DNA of 26,135 nucleotides from Nitrolancea sp040255925. GTDB taxonomy: Bacteria > Chloroflexota > Chloroflexia > Thermomicrobiales > Thermomicrobiaceae. Of the stretch, positions 14,964 through 22,356 are shown piece after piece. Numbering within the stretch: the stretch's first letter is position 1; every line of letters starts with the position of its first letter. A program made the position numbers and the translations under genes. The stretch lies in the NCBI GenBank assembly GCA_040255925.1, contig JBDZVX010000024.1, positions 1 through 26,135 on the forward strand, given 5' to 3'. The notes under the pieces were generated by a model, which did not search any database, was not told the origin of the DNA, and saw nothing but the letters and a program-made list of their open reading frames with translations.

Positions 14964-15003
14964 GACAAAAAGGGGAGCGGATCATTCCGCTCCCCTTTTT
15001 GTC
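14964..15003. terminator. Intrinsic terminator of clpC, perfect 18-bp stem
   Basis: Bases 14964-14981 (GACAAAAAGGGGAGCGGA) are the exact reverse complement of 14986-15003, with a four-base loop. On the minus strand, reading out of clpC, the GC stem ends in TTTTT, a textbook intrinsic terminator 25 bases past the clpC stop. The matching A-run makes it functional in both directions. Confidence 0.93.
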
Positions 15004-15027
15004 ATTCGCGGTTGTCAGCGTCGAGGA

Positions 15028-17481
15028 CTACGATACCGGCGCGAGCTGCTTCACCGACTCCAGCGACAGCAGGCCGTCTCGCTCATCGACCAGGATCGTC
15101 GTGCCAGGCTTGAACCGGCCCTGGAGCAAGCCTTCCGCCAGCGGGTCCTCGATCAAGTTCTGGATGATCCGCCGCAGCGGGCGAGCGCCGTACTGGCGAT
15201 CGTAGCCCCGCTCCCCGAGGAGATCCATTGCCGGCTCGCTGATCTCCAGGTTGATTTCCTGTTCCGCGAGCTGGAGTCGAATCCGCTTGAGTTCGAGGTT
15301 GACGATCCGCCGGATCTGTTCCCGGTCCAGCGGGTGGAAGACGATCACGCCATCGATCCGGTTCAAGAACTCCGGCCGGAAAGTTTGCTTCAGCTGCCCG
15401 AGCACCTTGTCCTTCATGAACTGGTACTCCTGCATGACCTTCTTCTCGGCATTCGCGGCCGCCGCGAAGCCCAACGTGCCTTCACGCTGGATCAGCTCGG
15501 CCCCGACGTTCGATGTCATCACCAGGATCGTGTTCCGGAAGTCAACCCGTCGCCCCTTCGCATCGGTCAACGTACCATCCTCCAGGATCTGGAGGAGCAT
15601 GTTGAACGCTTCCGGGTGCGCCTTCTCGACCTCGTCAAGCAGGATCACCGAATAGCTCTTCCGGTGGACGGCCTCAGTCAACTGACCGCCCTCTTCGTAG
15701 CCGATGTAGCCCGGCGGTGCGCCGACCAGCCGTGACACGGTGTGGCGCTCCATGAACTCGCTCATGTCGATCTTAATCAGCGCATCCTCGCTGCCGAAGA
15801 TGAACTCGGCAAGGGCCCGGGCCAGCAGCGTCTTTCCGACACCGGTCGGGCCTAGGAAGATGAAGCTACCGATCGGACGGCGCGGATCTTTCAATCCGGC
15901 ACGCGCCCGGCGGACCGCCTTGGAAAGCGTTTCAATCGCCTCATCTTGACCGATGATCCGCTCGTGCAGCACCTCCTCCATTCGGAGCAGCCGCTCGCTC
16001 TCTTCGGTCTCCAAGCGCATCAGGGGGATACCGGTCCACATCGAGACGACCTGCGCGATATCCTCTTCGTTCACCTCAGGCTCAGTCGATCCCTGCTCTT
16101 CTCGCCAGTTCGCCTCCAGGTCCGTAATCCGGTGCTGGAGCTTCCGCTCACGGTCTCGTAGGTCGGCGGCGAGTTCGAACTCCTGGCCACCCACCGCCGA
16201 ATCCAGCTCGTGACGCAGTGATTCGAGCCCGCGCATCGCCTCCTTCAAGCTCGGTGGCGAAGCTGACCGGTACATCCGAACACGCGAGGACGCCTCATCG
16301 ATGAGGTCAATCGCCTTATCCGGCAGGAAGCGGTCGGTCACGTAGCGGGCACCCAGCGTCGCGGCAGCAACCAGCGCCTCATCGGTGATCTTGAGCTTGT
16401 GATGCTCCTCATACCGCTCTCGGATACCCTGGAGGATCTGAATCGTCTCGTCGATGGTCGGCTCTTCAACCTTCACCGGCTGGAAGCGCCGCTCCAGGGC
16501 GGCGTCGCGTTCGATGTACTTACGATACTCGTCCAGCGTGGTCGCGCCGATCGTCTGCACCTCACCGCGGGACAGCGCCGGCTTCAAAATGTTCGCGGCA
16601 TCGACCGCGCCCTCGGCGGCCCCCGCTCCGACGAGCGTATGGAGCTCATCGATGAAGAGAATGCTCGCCGTGTCCTTGACCTCGCCGACGATCTTTTTCA
16701 GTCGCTCTTCGAATTCACCCCGGTACTTGGTGCCCGCCACCAGCGCCCCGATGTCCAGCGACACCAGCCGCTTGTTCTGCAAGGGCTCCGGGACATCTCC
16801 CGCGACGATCCGCTGGGCCAGGCCCTCGACGATCGCCGTCTTGCCGACACCCGGCTCTCCGATCAGCGCCGGATTGTTCTTCGTGCGCCGGGAGAGAATC
16901 TGCATCACCCGCTCGATCTCGGTCTGGCGCCCGATCACCGGGTCAAGCTTCGCCTGCCGCGCGGCTTCGGTCAGATCGAATCCCAGTGCATCCATATACG
17001 GGGTTTTGGTCTGTGCCTTCTGCGTTTGGTAACCGCTGGATTGGCTAACCACCTGCATGACTTGCTGGCGAACCTTTTCGAGATTGACACCCAGGCTTTC
17101 CAGAACCCCGGCGGCGATCCCCTCGCCCTCACGGACCAAACCAAGCAGAAGGTGTTCGGTGCCGATGTAATGGTGATTAAGCCGCCGTGCTTCGTCGACC
17201 GCCAGCTCGATCACCTTCTTGGCACGAGGCGTTAGTCCAAGCTCACCGACGATCATCGAGTCGCCACGCCCGATGATGAACTCCACGGCGCTGCGCACCT
17301 TGGGCAGCTGCACGCCCATGTTGCTCAGAACACGGGCCGCCACGCCGTCGCCCTCCCTGACCAGGCCAAGGAGGAGATGCTCGGTGCCAATATAGTTGTG
17401 GTTAAACCGCTGGGCCTCTTCCTGGGCCAGCGTCAGCACCTTGCGCGCCCGTTCGGTAAACTTTTCGAATTTGTCTGCCAT
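15028..17481 (-). CDS. clpC: ATP-dependent Clp protease ATPase subunit ClpC
   Basis: An 817-residue Hsp100 unfoldase that feeds proteins to ClpP. Domains in order: two Clp_N repeats (about 1-145, each with NYIGTEHLLLGL or HYIGTEHLLLGL), first AAA+ module with Walker A GEPGVGKT (208-215), a middle region with a UVR-type segment FELAADLRDRERKLQ that marks ClpC rather than ClpB, then the second AAA+ module with FLGPTGVGKT near residue 550 and GAPPGYIGYEEGGQLTEAV. The C-terminal ring-forming subdomain (RQYGARPLRRIIQ) is complete. The ATG at 17481 has GGGAG eight bases upstream. No ctsR, mcsA or mcsB lies nearby, so control differs from the Bacillus arrangement; I see no CIRCE element in the 208-base upstream gap. 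Confidence 0.97.
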   Translation of the reverse strand: MADKFEKFTERARKVLTLAQEEAQRFNHNYIGTEHLLLGLVREGDGVAARVLSNMGVQLPKVRSAVEFIIGRGDSMIVGELGLTPRAKKVIELAVDEARRLNHHYIGTEHLLLGLVREGEGIAAGVLESLGVNLEKVRQQVMQVVSQSSGYQTQKAQTKTPYMDALGFDLTEAARQAKLDPVIGRQTEIERVMQILSRRTKNNPALIGEPGVGKTAIVEGLAQRIVAGDVPEPLQNKRLVSLDIGALVAGTKYRGEFEERLKKIVGEVKDTASILFIDELHTLVGAGAAEGAVDAANILKPALSRGEVQTIGATTLDEYRKYIERDAALERRFQPVKVEEPTIDETIQILQGIRERYEEHHKLKITDEALVAAATLGARYVTDRFLPDKAIDLIDEASSRVRMYRSASPPSLKEAMRGLESLRHELDSAVGGQEFELAADLRDRERKLQHRITDLEANWREEQGSTEPEVNEEDIAQVVSMWTGIPLMRLETEESERLLRMEEVLHERIIGQDEAIETLSKAVRRARAGLKDPRRPIGSFIFLGPTGVGKTLLARALAEFIFGSEDALIKIDMSEFMERHTVSRLVGAPPGYIGYEEGGQLTEAVHRKSYSVILLDEVEKAHPEAFNMLLQILEDGTLTDAKGRRVDFRNTILVMTSNVGAELIQREGTLGFAAAANAEKKVMQEYQFMKDKVLGQLKQTFRPEFLNRIDGVIVFHPLDREQIRRIVNLELKRIRLQLAEQEINLEISEPAMDLLGERGYDRQYGARPLRRIIQNLIEDPLAEGLLQGRFKPGTTILVDERDGLLSLESVKQLAPVS

Positions 17482-17572
17482 GGCTTTCTCCCTTGGCCGC
17501 TAAACCCACATTCAGGATCGCTCGGGGCTGGGCTCAAGGCTCCCACCGGTCGATTCCCGATTGATACGGCTA

Positions 17573-17603
17573 GCCCCCGACCGCGCTCATCATGGTTGGG
17601 GGC
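17573..17603. promoter_or_regulatory. Inverted repeat upstream of clpC
   Basis: GCCCCCGACC (17573-17582) and GGTTGGGGGC (17594-17603) form a 10-base dyad with one non-Watson-Crick position and an 11-base spacer. It lies between the S1 gene stop and the clpC start, about 92 bases from the latter. It may end the S1 transcript or bind a regulator; no T-run follows. Confidence 0.35.
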
Positions 17604-17689
17604 CTCACCATATCGCTGCCGTACGCCGATTGCTCGGCGACGTGTCAGTGCTGATTTCTCGATGTGCAGTGGTCTGGCCGAAGCCCCGG

Positions 17690-19069
17690 CTACGACGCCG
17701 GCGACTCCTCACCATGTTCGGCCCGTGGGTCTTCCTCCGTGCTTGCCGCACTCACCGCGACCGGTTCGGCTGCCTCAGCCTCTTGGCCGACCTCGGGCTC
17801 GGTATTGGTTTGTTCAGTTTCAGGATCCGGTACGATCTCCCGGGCCAGGAGTTCATGCTTCAACGCCACGGCCTCATCACCCAGCGCTGCCGCAACCTCC
17901 TCGTCCGCGGCTTCCAGTGCCCGGCGAAGGCTTAGCCCCATTCGCCTCCGGGCCGGATCGATACGGATAATACGCAAAATCAGTTCCTGGCCTTCAGAAA
18001 CCGCCTGCCGTGGATGCGCGATCCGCTGCTCCGAGAGTTCCGAAACGTGAATCAGACCCTCGACGCCATCTTCGATCCGGGCAAACGCGCCGAAATTCGC
18101 GAGCTGCGTCACCGTGCCACGCACCAGTTGACCCACCTCGTATTTCACCGCGACCTGACTCCAGGGCTCAGCCTGCGTTCGCTTGATGCTCAGCGCGATC
18201 TTCTTCTCGTTGGCGTTGATGCCGAGGACGTAGACATCCACCTCTTCGCCGACCTTCAGCACCTCGGCTGGGTGCTTCACCCGGCTCCAGGAAAGCTCCG
18301 AGAGATGGACCAGGCCATCCGCCCCTCCGATATCGACGAACGCACCGAAGTCGCAGATGCTCGTCACGCGGCCACGACGGGTCTCGCCTTCGTGAAGCTC
18401 CTCGATCAGGCGCTCCTTCATAACGTCCCGCTTCTCCTGTATCGCCTGCCGCTCGGAGAGGATCAGCCTATTGCGATGCCGGTTGATCTCAATAATCTTC
18501 AGCGGGAGCCGGCTGCCGATCAGGCGGGACATGTCAGCTTGCTTACTTCCCTCGTCGCCGCCACGGATCTCGGTCACCTGGGATGCGGGAACGAAGCCAC
18601 GAACACCATCCAGGTTGACCAGCAGGCCCCCCTTGTTGTAGTTCGTGACCTGGGCTTCGATGATATCTCCGCCTTCGAACGCCTCCTGCAGTAACCGCCA
18701 GCTCTTTTCCTGCCGCGCCCGGTCAATGGATAGGACGGCATGCCCTTCTTGGTTCTCAGCCTGTACCACGAACACAAGGACGTGATCACCCACTGAGAGG
18801 CGTGCACGCTCCTCATCGGTCAGCGTTGAGAATTCGCGGCTCGGGATGACGCCTTCCGACTTCGAGCCGATGTCGACCAGCAATTCATCCCGGTCGACAT
18901 GCATAACTTGCCCCTCAATCACGTCACCGTACTTGAGAATACGGTAATCGTGCGCGGGGTCATTCAGGAACAATTCCATGAGCGACACCGGAGTTTCGGG
19001 AGTCGGTTCTTCCGCTACGGCCGACCCGCTACCCCGCTGAGCACCCATAATATCTTCAATACGATCCAT
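17690..19069 (-). CDS. 30S ribosomal protein S1-like protein (four S1 domains)
   Basis: A 459-residue RNA-binding protein with four S1 (OB-fold) repeats at about 47-118, 134-206, 228-297 and 313-382. Repeat 3 (GRVTSICDFGAFVDIGGADGLVHLSELS) and repeat 4 (GTVTQLANFGAFARIEDG) are canonical, while repeats 1 and 2 are more diverged, as in the ribosome-binding end of S1. The first 40 residues are acidic and probably flexible, and the last 75 or so are very rich in Glu and Ala. Gram-positive-type S1 proteins of four domains commonly assist mRNA binding at the 30S subunit, though some are not stable ribosomal proteins. AAGGA precedes the ATG at 19069, and a strong promoter lies upstream. Confidence 0.93.
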   Translation of the reverse strand: MDRIEDIMGAQRGSGSAVAEEPTPETPVSLMELFLNDPAHDYRILKYGDVIEGQVMHVDRDELLVDIGSKSEGVIPSREFSTLTDEERARLSVGDHVLVFVVQAENQEGHAVLSIDRARQEKSWRLLQEAFEGGDIIEAQVTNYNKGGLLVNLDGVRGFVPASQVTEIRGGDEGSKQADMSRLIGSRLPLKIIEINRHRNRLILSERQAIQEKRDVMKERLIEELHEGETRRGRVTSICDFGAFVDIGGADGLVHLSELSWSRVKHPAEVLKVGEEVDVYVLGINANEKKIALSIKRTQAEPWSQVAVKYEVGQLVRGTVTQLANFGAFARIEDGVEGLIHVSELSEQRIAHPRQAVSEGQELILRIIRIDPARRRMGLSLRRALEAADEEVAAALGDEAVALKHELLAREIVPDPETEQTNTEPEVGQEAEAAEPVAVSAASTEEDPRAEHGEESPAS

Positions 19070-19157
19070 ACACCATCCTTGTGTCGTTGATTTGCCGGCC
19101 CAAGCAGGCCCGAATCAACTCTCGGTCTACGTTGGGAACGGCGCGACGCTATCCTGT

Positions 19158-19187
19158 ATTATAGTTCGCGGCCTGGAGGCCGTGCAA
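19158..19187 (-). promoter_or_regulatory. Promoter of the S1 gene
   Basis: On the complement, TTGCAC (19182-19187), an 18-base spacer and a perfect TATAAT (19158-19163). It gives a leader of about 80 bases. This is the best -10 hexamer in the window, in keeping with a highly expressed translation gene. Confidence 0.72.
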
Positions 19188-19220
19188 GGTAAACCCTGTC
19201 ACCCAGAAGCCCCGTCAAAC

Positions 19221-20309
19221 TCATCCTTGGAGATGTTTCGCCACGGTGCCCAGGGCGTCCACCATCCGATTCAGCTCCGGCTCCTCGACCCAGCCCATGT
19301 GCCCGAGCCGGACGATCCGGTCCTTCAAGTGGGCCTGCCCCAATGCAACCTCGATTCCGAAATCCGATCGCAGCCGCGCGGCGATATCGGTGCTCCGGAG
19401 ACCGGCCGGCGGGATCGCCGCGGTCACGGTATCTGACGCGAAGGCTGGATCGGCGAAAAGCGTGTAGCCCTCCCGCACGACTCCCTCGCGAACTAAAGCT
19501 CCCAACCGGCGATGCCGCGCGTAGACCTGGTCCAGCCCCTCAGCTTCGAGCATGTCGCAGGCCGCCTTGAGCGCGTAGAGCAACGTGATCGGGGGCGTTG
19601 CCGGAGTCGTCCCCTCAACCGCAGACGCTTTGAGCGTGCCGAAGTCCCAGAAGAACCGGGGATAATCCGCGTGCGGGTAGGCATCCCAAACACGCTGCCC
19701 GAATGCCAGAATGACCAGCCCCGGCGGGCACATCCACGCTTTCTGCGAGCCGCTGATGACGAGGTCTACGCCCCATTCGTCCATCTCCAGCGGAATTCCC
19801 GCAACTGAACTGACCCCATCGACAAATAGCAACGCGCCATGCGCTCGGACCAGCGGCGCGATCTCCTGGAGCGGGTTGGTCACGCCGGTCGATGTCTCAT
19901 TATGGGTATAAAGCACGGCGCGAGCCTCGGGATGCGCCTCCAGCGCCTCACGGACCACGTCAGCGGTCGCCGCCCGGCCCCATTCAACCTCGACACGGAC
20001 CACATCCAGCTGCAACGCGGTGCCGACCTTCGCGAACCGGTCGCCAAAATCACCGGTAACGAACGCGAGAACTTGATCGCCCGGTGACAGGGTATTCACA
20101 ATCGCCGCTTCCCAACCGGCCGAGCCACTTGCCGGAAGGACCAGCACGTCACCTTCCGTCCGGTGAATCCGCTGGACCTGCTTGAGCAAACCGGAATAGA
20201 ACTCGTTGAATGCCGGAACTCGGTGCGGCATCATCTGACGCTGCATCGCCTCGATCACCTGAGGCGGGAGCGGTGTCGGTCCTGGTATCCGAAGGTCTGT
20301 CGCTGCCAC
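19221..20309 (-). CDS. Class V aminotransferase (serine/alanine-glyoxylate type)
   Basis: A 362-residue pyridoxal-phosphate enzyme of fold type I. Seen: N-terminal LRIPGPTPLPPQVIEAM typical of the alanine/serine-glyoxylate aminotransferase group, VLPASGSAGWEAAIVNTL, the cofactor-binding THNETSTGVTNP, LFVDGVSSVAGIP with the ring-nitrogen Asp (164), and SGSQKAWMCPPGL with the Schiff-base Lys (190). A C-terminal segment GIEVALGQAHLKDRIVRLGHMG completes the active site. Possible reactions are serine-glyoxylate or alanine-glyoxylate transamination; related enzymes act as phosphoserine or purine-catabolic aminotransferases, and substrate cannot be fixed here. The GTG at 20309 is eight bases after AAGGG; a TTG one codon earlier is the alternative. 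Confidence 0.9.
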   Translation of the reverse strand: MAATDLRIPGPTPLPPQVIEAMQRQMMPHRVPAFNEFYSGLLKQVQRIHRTEGDVLVLPASGSAGWEAAIVNTLSPGDQVLAFVTGDFGDRFAKVGTALQLDVVRVEVEWGRAATADVVREALEAHPEARAVLYTHNETSTGVTNPLQEIAPLVRAHGALLFVDGVSSVAGIPLEMDEWGVDLVISGSQKAWMCPPGLVILAFGQRVWDAYPHADYPRFFWDFGTLKASAVEGTTPATPPITLLYALKAACDMLEAEGLDQVYARHRRLGALVREGVVREGYTLFADPAFASDTVTAAIPPAGLRSTDIAARLRSDFGIEVALGQAHLKDRIVRLGHMGWVEEPELNRMVDALGTVAKHLQG

Positions 20310-20341
20310 CAAAACTACCCTTCCTGTTTATGGCCCGATGG

Positions 20342-20350
20342 TTCATAACA
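20342..20350 (-). promoter_or_regulatory. Extended -10 promoter of the aminotransferase gene
   Basis: The complement reads TGT then TATGAA (20342-20347), with a predicted start near 20335, about 26 bases ahead of the GTG. No good -35 box. Confidence 0.4.
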
Positions 20351-20373
20351 ATCATGCGCTTGTGAATATGCCC

Positions 20374-20385
20374 GGAGCGCGCTCC
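20374..20385. promoter_or_regulatory. Perfect 12-base palindrome upstream of the aminotransferase promoter
   Basis: GGAGCGCGCTCC is its own reverse complement and lies about 25 bases upstream of the predicted -10, with further partial symmetry (CCC before, CGGG after). Candidate regulator site. Confidence 0.3.
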
Positions 20386-20505
20386 CGGGGAGATAGAACG
20401 GTATCCGTCCCTATCCTACAAGTTCTGCACTCTCTCGCGCAGGAGTTCCCGCCCCGTCTGGTCACCGGCGATAGGGTTCAAATAGGAGGGACGACGCGGT
20501 TCGGC

Positions 20506-20523
20506 TCTGACCGGTAGGTCAGA
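20506..20523. other. Perfect 7-bp hairpin downstream of the TolB-like gene
   Basis: TCTGACC (20506-20512) pairs with GGTCAGA (20517-20523) around GGTA. It lies about 100 bases past the stop of the secreted TolB-like gene. No T-run follows. Confidence 0.4.
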
Positions 20524-20569
20524 CATAGGCGAGGAACGCCCACGAGTTGATTTGGAGGCGATCAGTTCA

Positions 20570-20593
20570 GGCCGAACCCTTCCGGGTCCGGCC
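20570..20593 (-). terminator. 10-bp hairpin with GGAA tetraloop downstream of the TolB-like gene
   Basis: On the complement, GGCCGGACCC and GGGTTCGGCC pair (one G-U) around a GGAA tetraloop, 29 bases beyond the gene's stop. Position and stability fit a transcription end or 3'-stabilising hairpin, but there is no U-tract. Confidence 0.45.
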
Positions 20594-20621
20594 CACTGCT
20601 CAGCCCAGATCTGTAGCTGCC

Positions 20622-21893
20622 TCAACCGCCGCACCGGCCGGCGAAAGAAAGGACCCACATCCGCGTGGCCGGATATTGCTCGGTTAACTGCTGGGTCACG
20701 GCAAGCGCGGTCCCTTGGGCGTTCCAGTTCGCTCGCGTCGGCATACTGGTTCCGGTCGTTGATTCTTTGTACCCTGGCACATTGAAGTGAGTGAGCTGCC
20801 GCTTACCCGTTCCATCGGGCGCCATGAGCATCAACTCAGTCTTGAACAGATCAAATGGGTACGGCTGGCTCGACATATAGACAATCAGGTTCCCGCTGGG
20901 CGCGTACTGCGCATGCTCATCCCAATAGCCGCTCTTCGTAAGATTGACCAGCTTTTCAGTCGCAAGCTCCAGCGTCCAGATATCGTGTCCCCAGGGATGA
21001 GTATTCTCCATGTCCCCAGTAAAGAGGACCTTTGTTCCATCGGGCGAAAATCCATTCGCCTCAAGAAAGACTCCACCAGATGGGCTAATATCGCGGATGT
21101 TCTCAAGACGAGGCACGCCGCTGGTGGTCACGAAGTCCGCGATCAGCATCTTCCACTCCCCCCAGGGAGCCGATTCCGACGCCGGCGCGACCAGTCGAGA
21201 CCAGACCAGCTTCGTGCCGTCCGCGGAAAAGTGCGCGTGGGCCGCCCCATCGGTCTGCGCATTGGAGTAGTCGGTCAACCGGTACCACTGCTGTCCGTCG
21301 GGAGTCGTCACGTAGAGATTCGTCCACAATCCGTTCACCATAAGTTCAGACACCAGCTGGTTGCTGTTGAACAGCATGAGCGGGTTGGTATCCATCTCTC
21401 CTTGGACGGCGATAAACCGTCCCGACGGATGCCAAACGGGGTTCACTTTGTGCCGATCCACCCGGGGCGCGCCAGGCCGGGACGTGCAGGTCAGGCAGAC
21501 ATCTCCCGAGCCATCCGGCCGCATAGTATGAAGCTGATACACGCCAGCGGCATCCCAAGCATGGTAGACCAGGAGATCTCCGGATGGTGACCAGTCCGGC
21601 ACCCCTCCCGATCCCAAATTCCTCGCCTGGTCGATGACACAGCTATCGGACGAGCTATTAACCAATGAACGTGGTCCATTTGAGCCGGAACCGGTCTCTT
21701 GCACCATAGGCTCTGAGACCGTCCTACTCGATGGACCGGGCAAACCGGACGTGCCGGCGGGACTCGCGGTTGCCGCGCTTTGCGGCGCGAATAGGGCGAG
21801 CGGGGCTACGAGACACAACATTATGACAACGCGAAGGAACGCACTGTGGCGCGAGCATGTCCCACGGCGTGCGAAAGCTGCCTCGGATTCCAT
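20622..21893 (-). CDS. Secreted TolB-like beta-propeller protein
   Basis: A 423-residue exported protein. Residues 1 to about 43 form a long signal peptide with a 20-residue polar n-region and hydrophobic LRVVIMLCLVAPLALFA ending near SAATA. A Ser/Gly/Pro-rich linker follows (about 45-80), then WD40/TolB-like PD40 motifs: VPDWSPSGDLLVYHAW, VNPVWHPSGRFIAV, AHFSADGTKLVWS, GFSPDGTKVLFTGD, QYAPSGNLIVYMS and ANWNAQGTALAV, about six blades. Such proteins bind ligands or other proteins outside the membrane; nothing points to catalysis. Pairs of cysteines (C83, and CLTC near 133-136) could form a disulfide. The ATG at 21893 has GGGGGA upstream. It is a different protein from the propeller at 5548 and lacks the LGFP-like repeats. 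Confidence 0.85.
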   Translation of the reverse strand: MESEAAFARRGTCSRHSAFLRVVIMLCLVAPLALFAPQSAATASPAGTSGLPGPSSRTVSEPMVQETGSGSNGPRSLVNSSSDSCVIDQARNLGSGGVPDWSPSGDLLVYHAWDAAGVYQLHTMRPDGSGDVCLTCTSRPGAPRVDRHKVNPVWHPSGRFIAVQGEMDTNPLMLFNSNQLVSELMVNGLWTNLYVTTPDGQQWYRLTDYSNAQTDGAAHAHFSADGTKLVWSRLVAPASESAPWGEWKMLIADFVTTSGVPRLENIRDISPSGGVFLEANGFSPDGTKVLFTGDMENTHPWGHDIWTLELATEKLVNLTKSGYWDEHAQYAPSGNLIVYMSSQPYPFDLFKTELMLMAPDGTGKRQLTHFNVPGYKESTTGTSMPTRANWNAQGTALAVTQQLTEQYPATRMWVLSFAGRCGG

Positions 21894-22356
21894 CCCAATC
21901 CCCCATCCTCACTGCGGCGGGCGAAGAATGATTTCAAGGAATGCCCTGTCGCCTTCCTCATCAGCGGTTGCGCTGAACTCGCGGGTTCACCAACCAGGCC
22001 CTGCACCGAGCACGCCCCACTGGAAAGGCATCCGTGATAACGGCGCCGGCCGAGGCGACACCACCAGCGTGCCGTGATCGCACACAGCACACATGTTCTA
22101 GTGCGACACCAATACGTAGTAGCGAGTCCGCACCGGCATCTTGGCCACCGTGACTGACAGGCGAGCGACGTGGACATCAAGAGATCTGAGAACAGTGTAT
22201 GGCAGCGGTATACCTATGTCAATATGTAAGGATTACAATGGTATAACGTCATCTCTTTGGAAATGCGGGGAGTGCTCATGGACGGGGCAGGGGTAGGGAG
22301 AGTGGCCCGGCGGCGTTCCCGCGGACGGTCGTCGTTCCAACTTCGGAGAGTGCTGA
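21894..22356. other. Intergenic region of about 460 bases with a promoter and long leader
   Basis: Between the rel stop and the TolB-like start, both on the minus strand. A good promoter lies at 22194-22222, which leaves a leader of nearly 300 bases before the ATG at 21893. An out-of-frame open stretch in that leader (about 21821-22180, minus) has no ribosome site and overlaps the gene, so I do not call it. Local AT-rich sequence around 22190-22250 marks the promoter. Confidence 0.55.
22194..22222 (-). promoter_or_regulatory. Promoter of the TolB-like gene
   Basis: On the complement, a consensus TTGACA (22217-22222), a 17-base spacer and TACACT (22194-22199). Predicted start near 22187. Confidence 0.65.

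Larger units (their letters stand above)
20310..20621. other. Intergenic region of about 310 bases with several hairpins
   Basis: No gene is evident between the aminotransferase start and the stop of the upstream secreted-protein gene. It holds an extended -10 promoter (20342-20350), a palindrome (20374-20385) and two tetraloop hairpins (20506-20523, 20570-20593). Short open frames lack ribosome sites. Confidence 0.6.

Noticed and set aside
17482..17689. A CIRCE heat-shock operator before clpC
   Set aside because: A TCAGCACTGA string looked similar, but the full TTAGCACTC-N9-GAGTGCTAA arrangement is absent.
21821..22180. A 119-codon minus-strand frame in the leader of the TolB-like gene
   Set aside because: Out of frame with and overlapping the real gene's start, no ribosome site, and an amino-acid makeup typical of a shadow frame.
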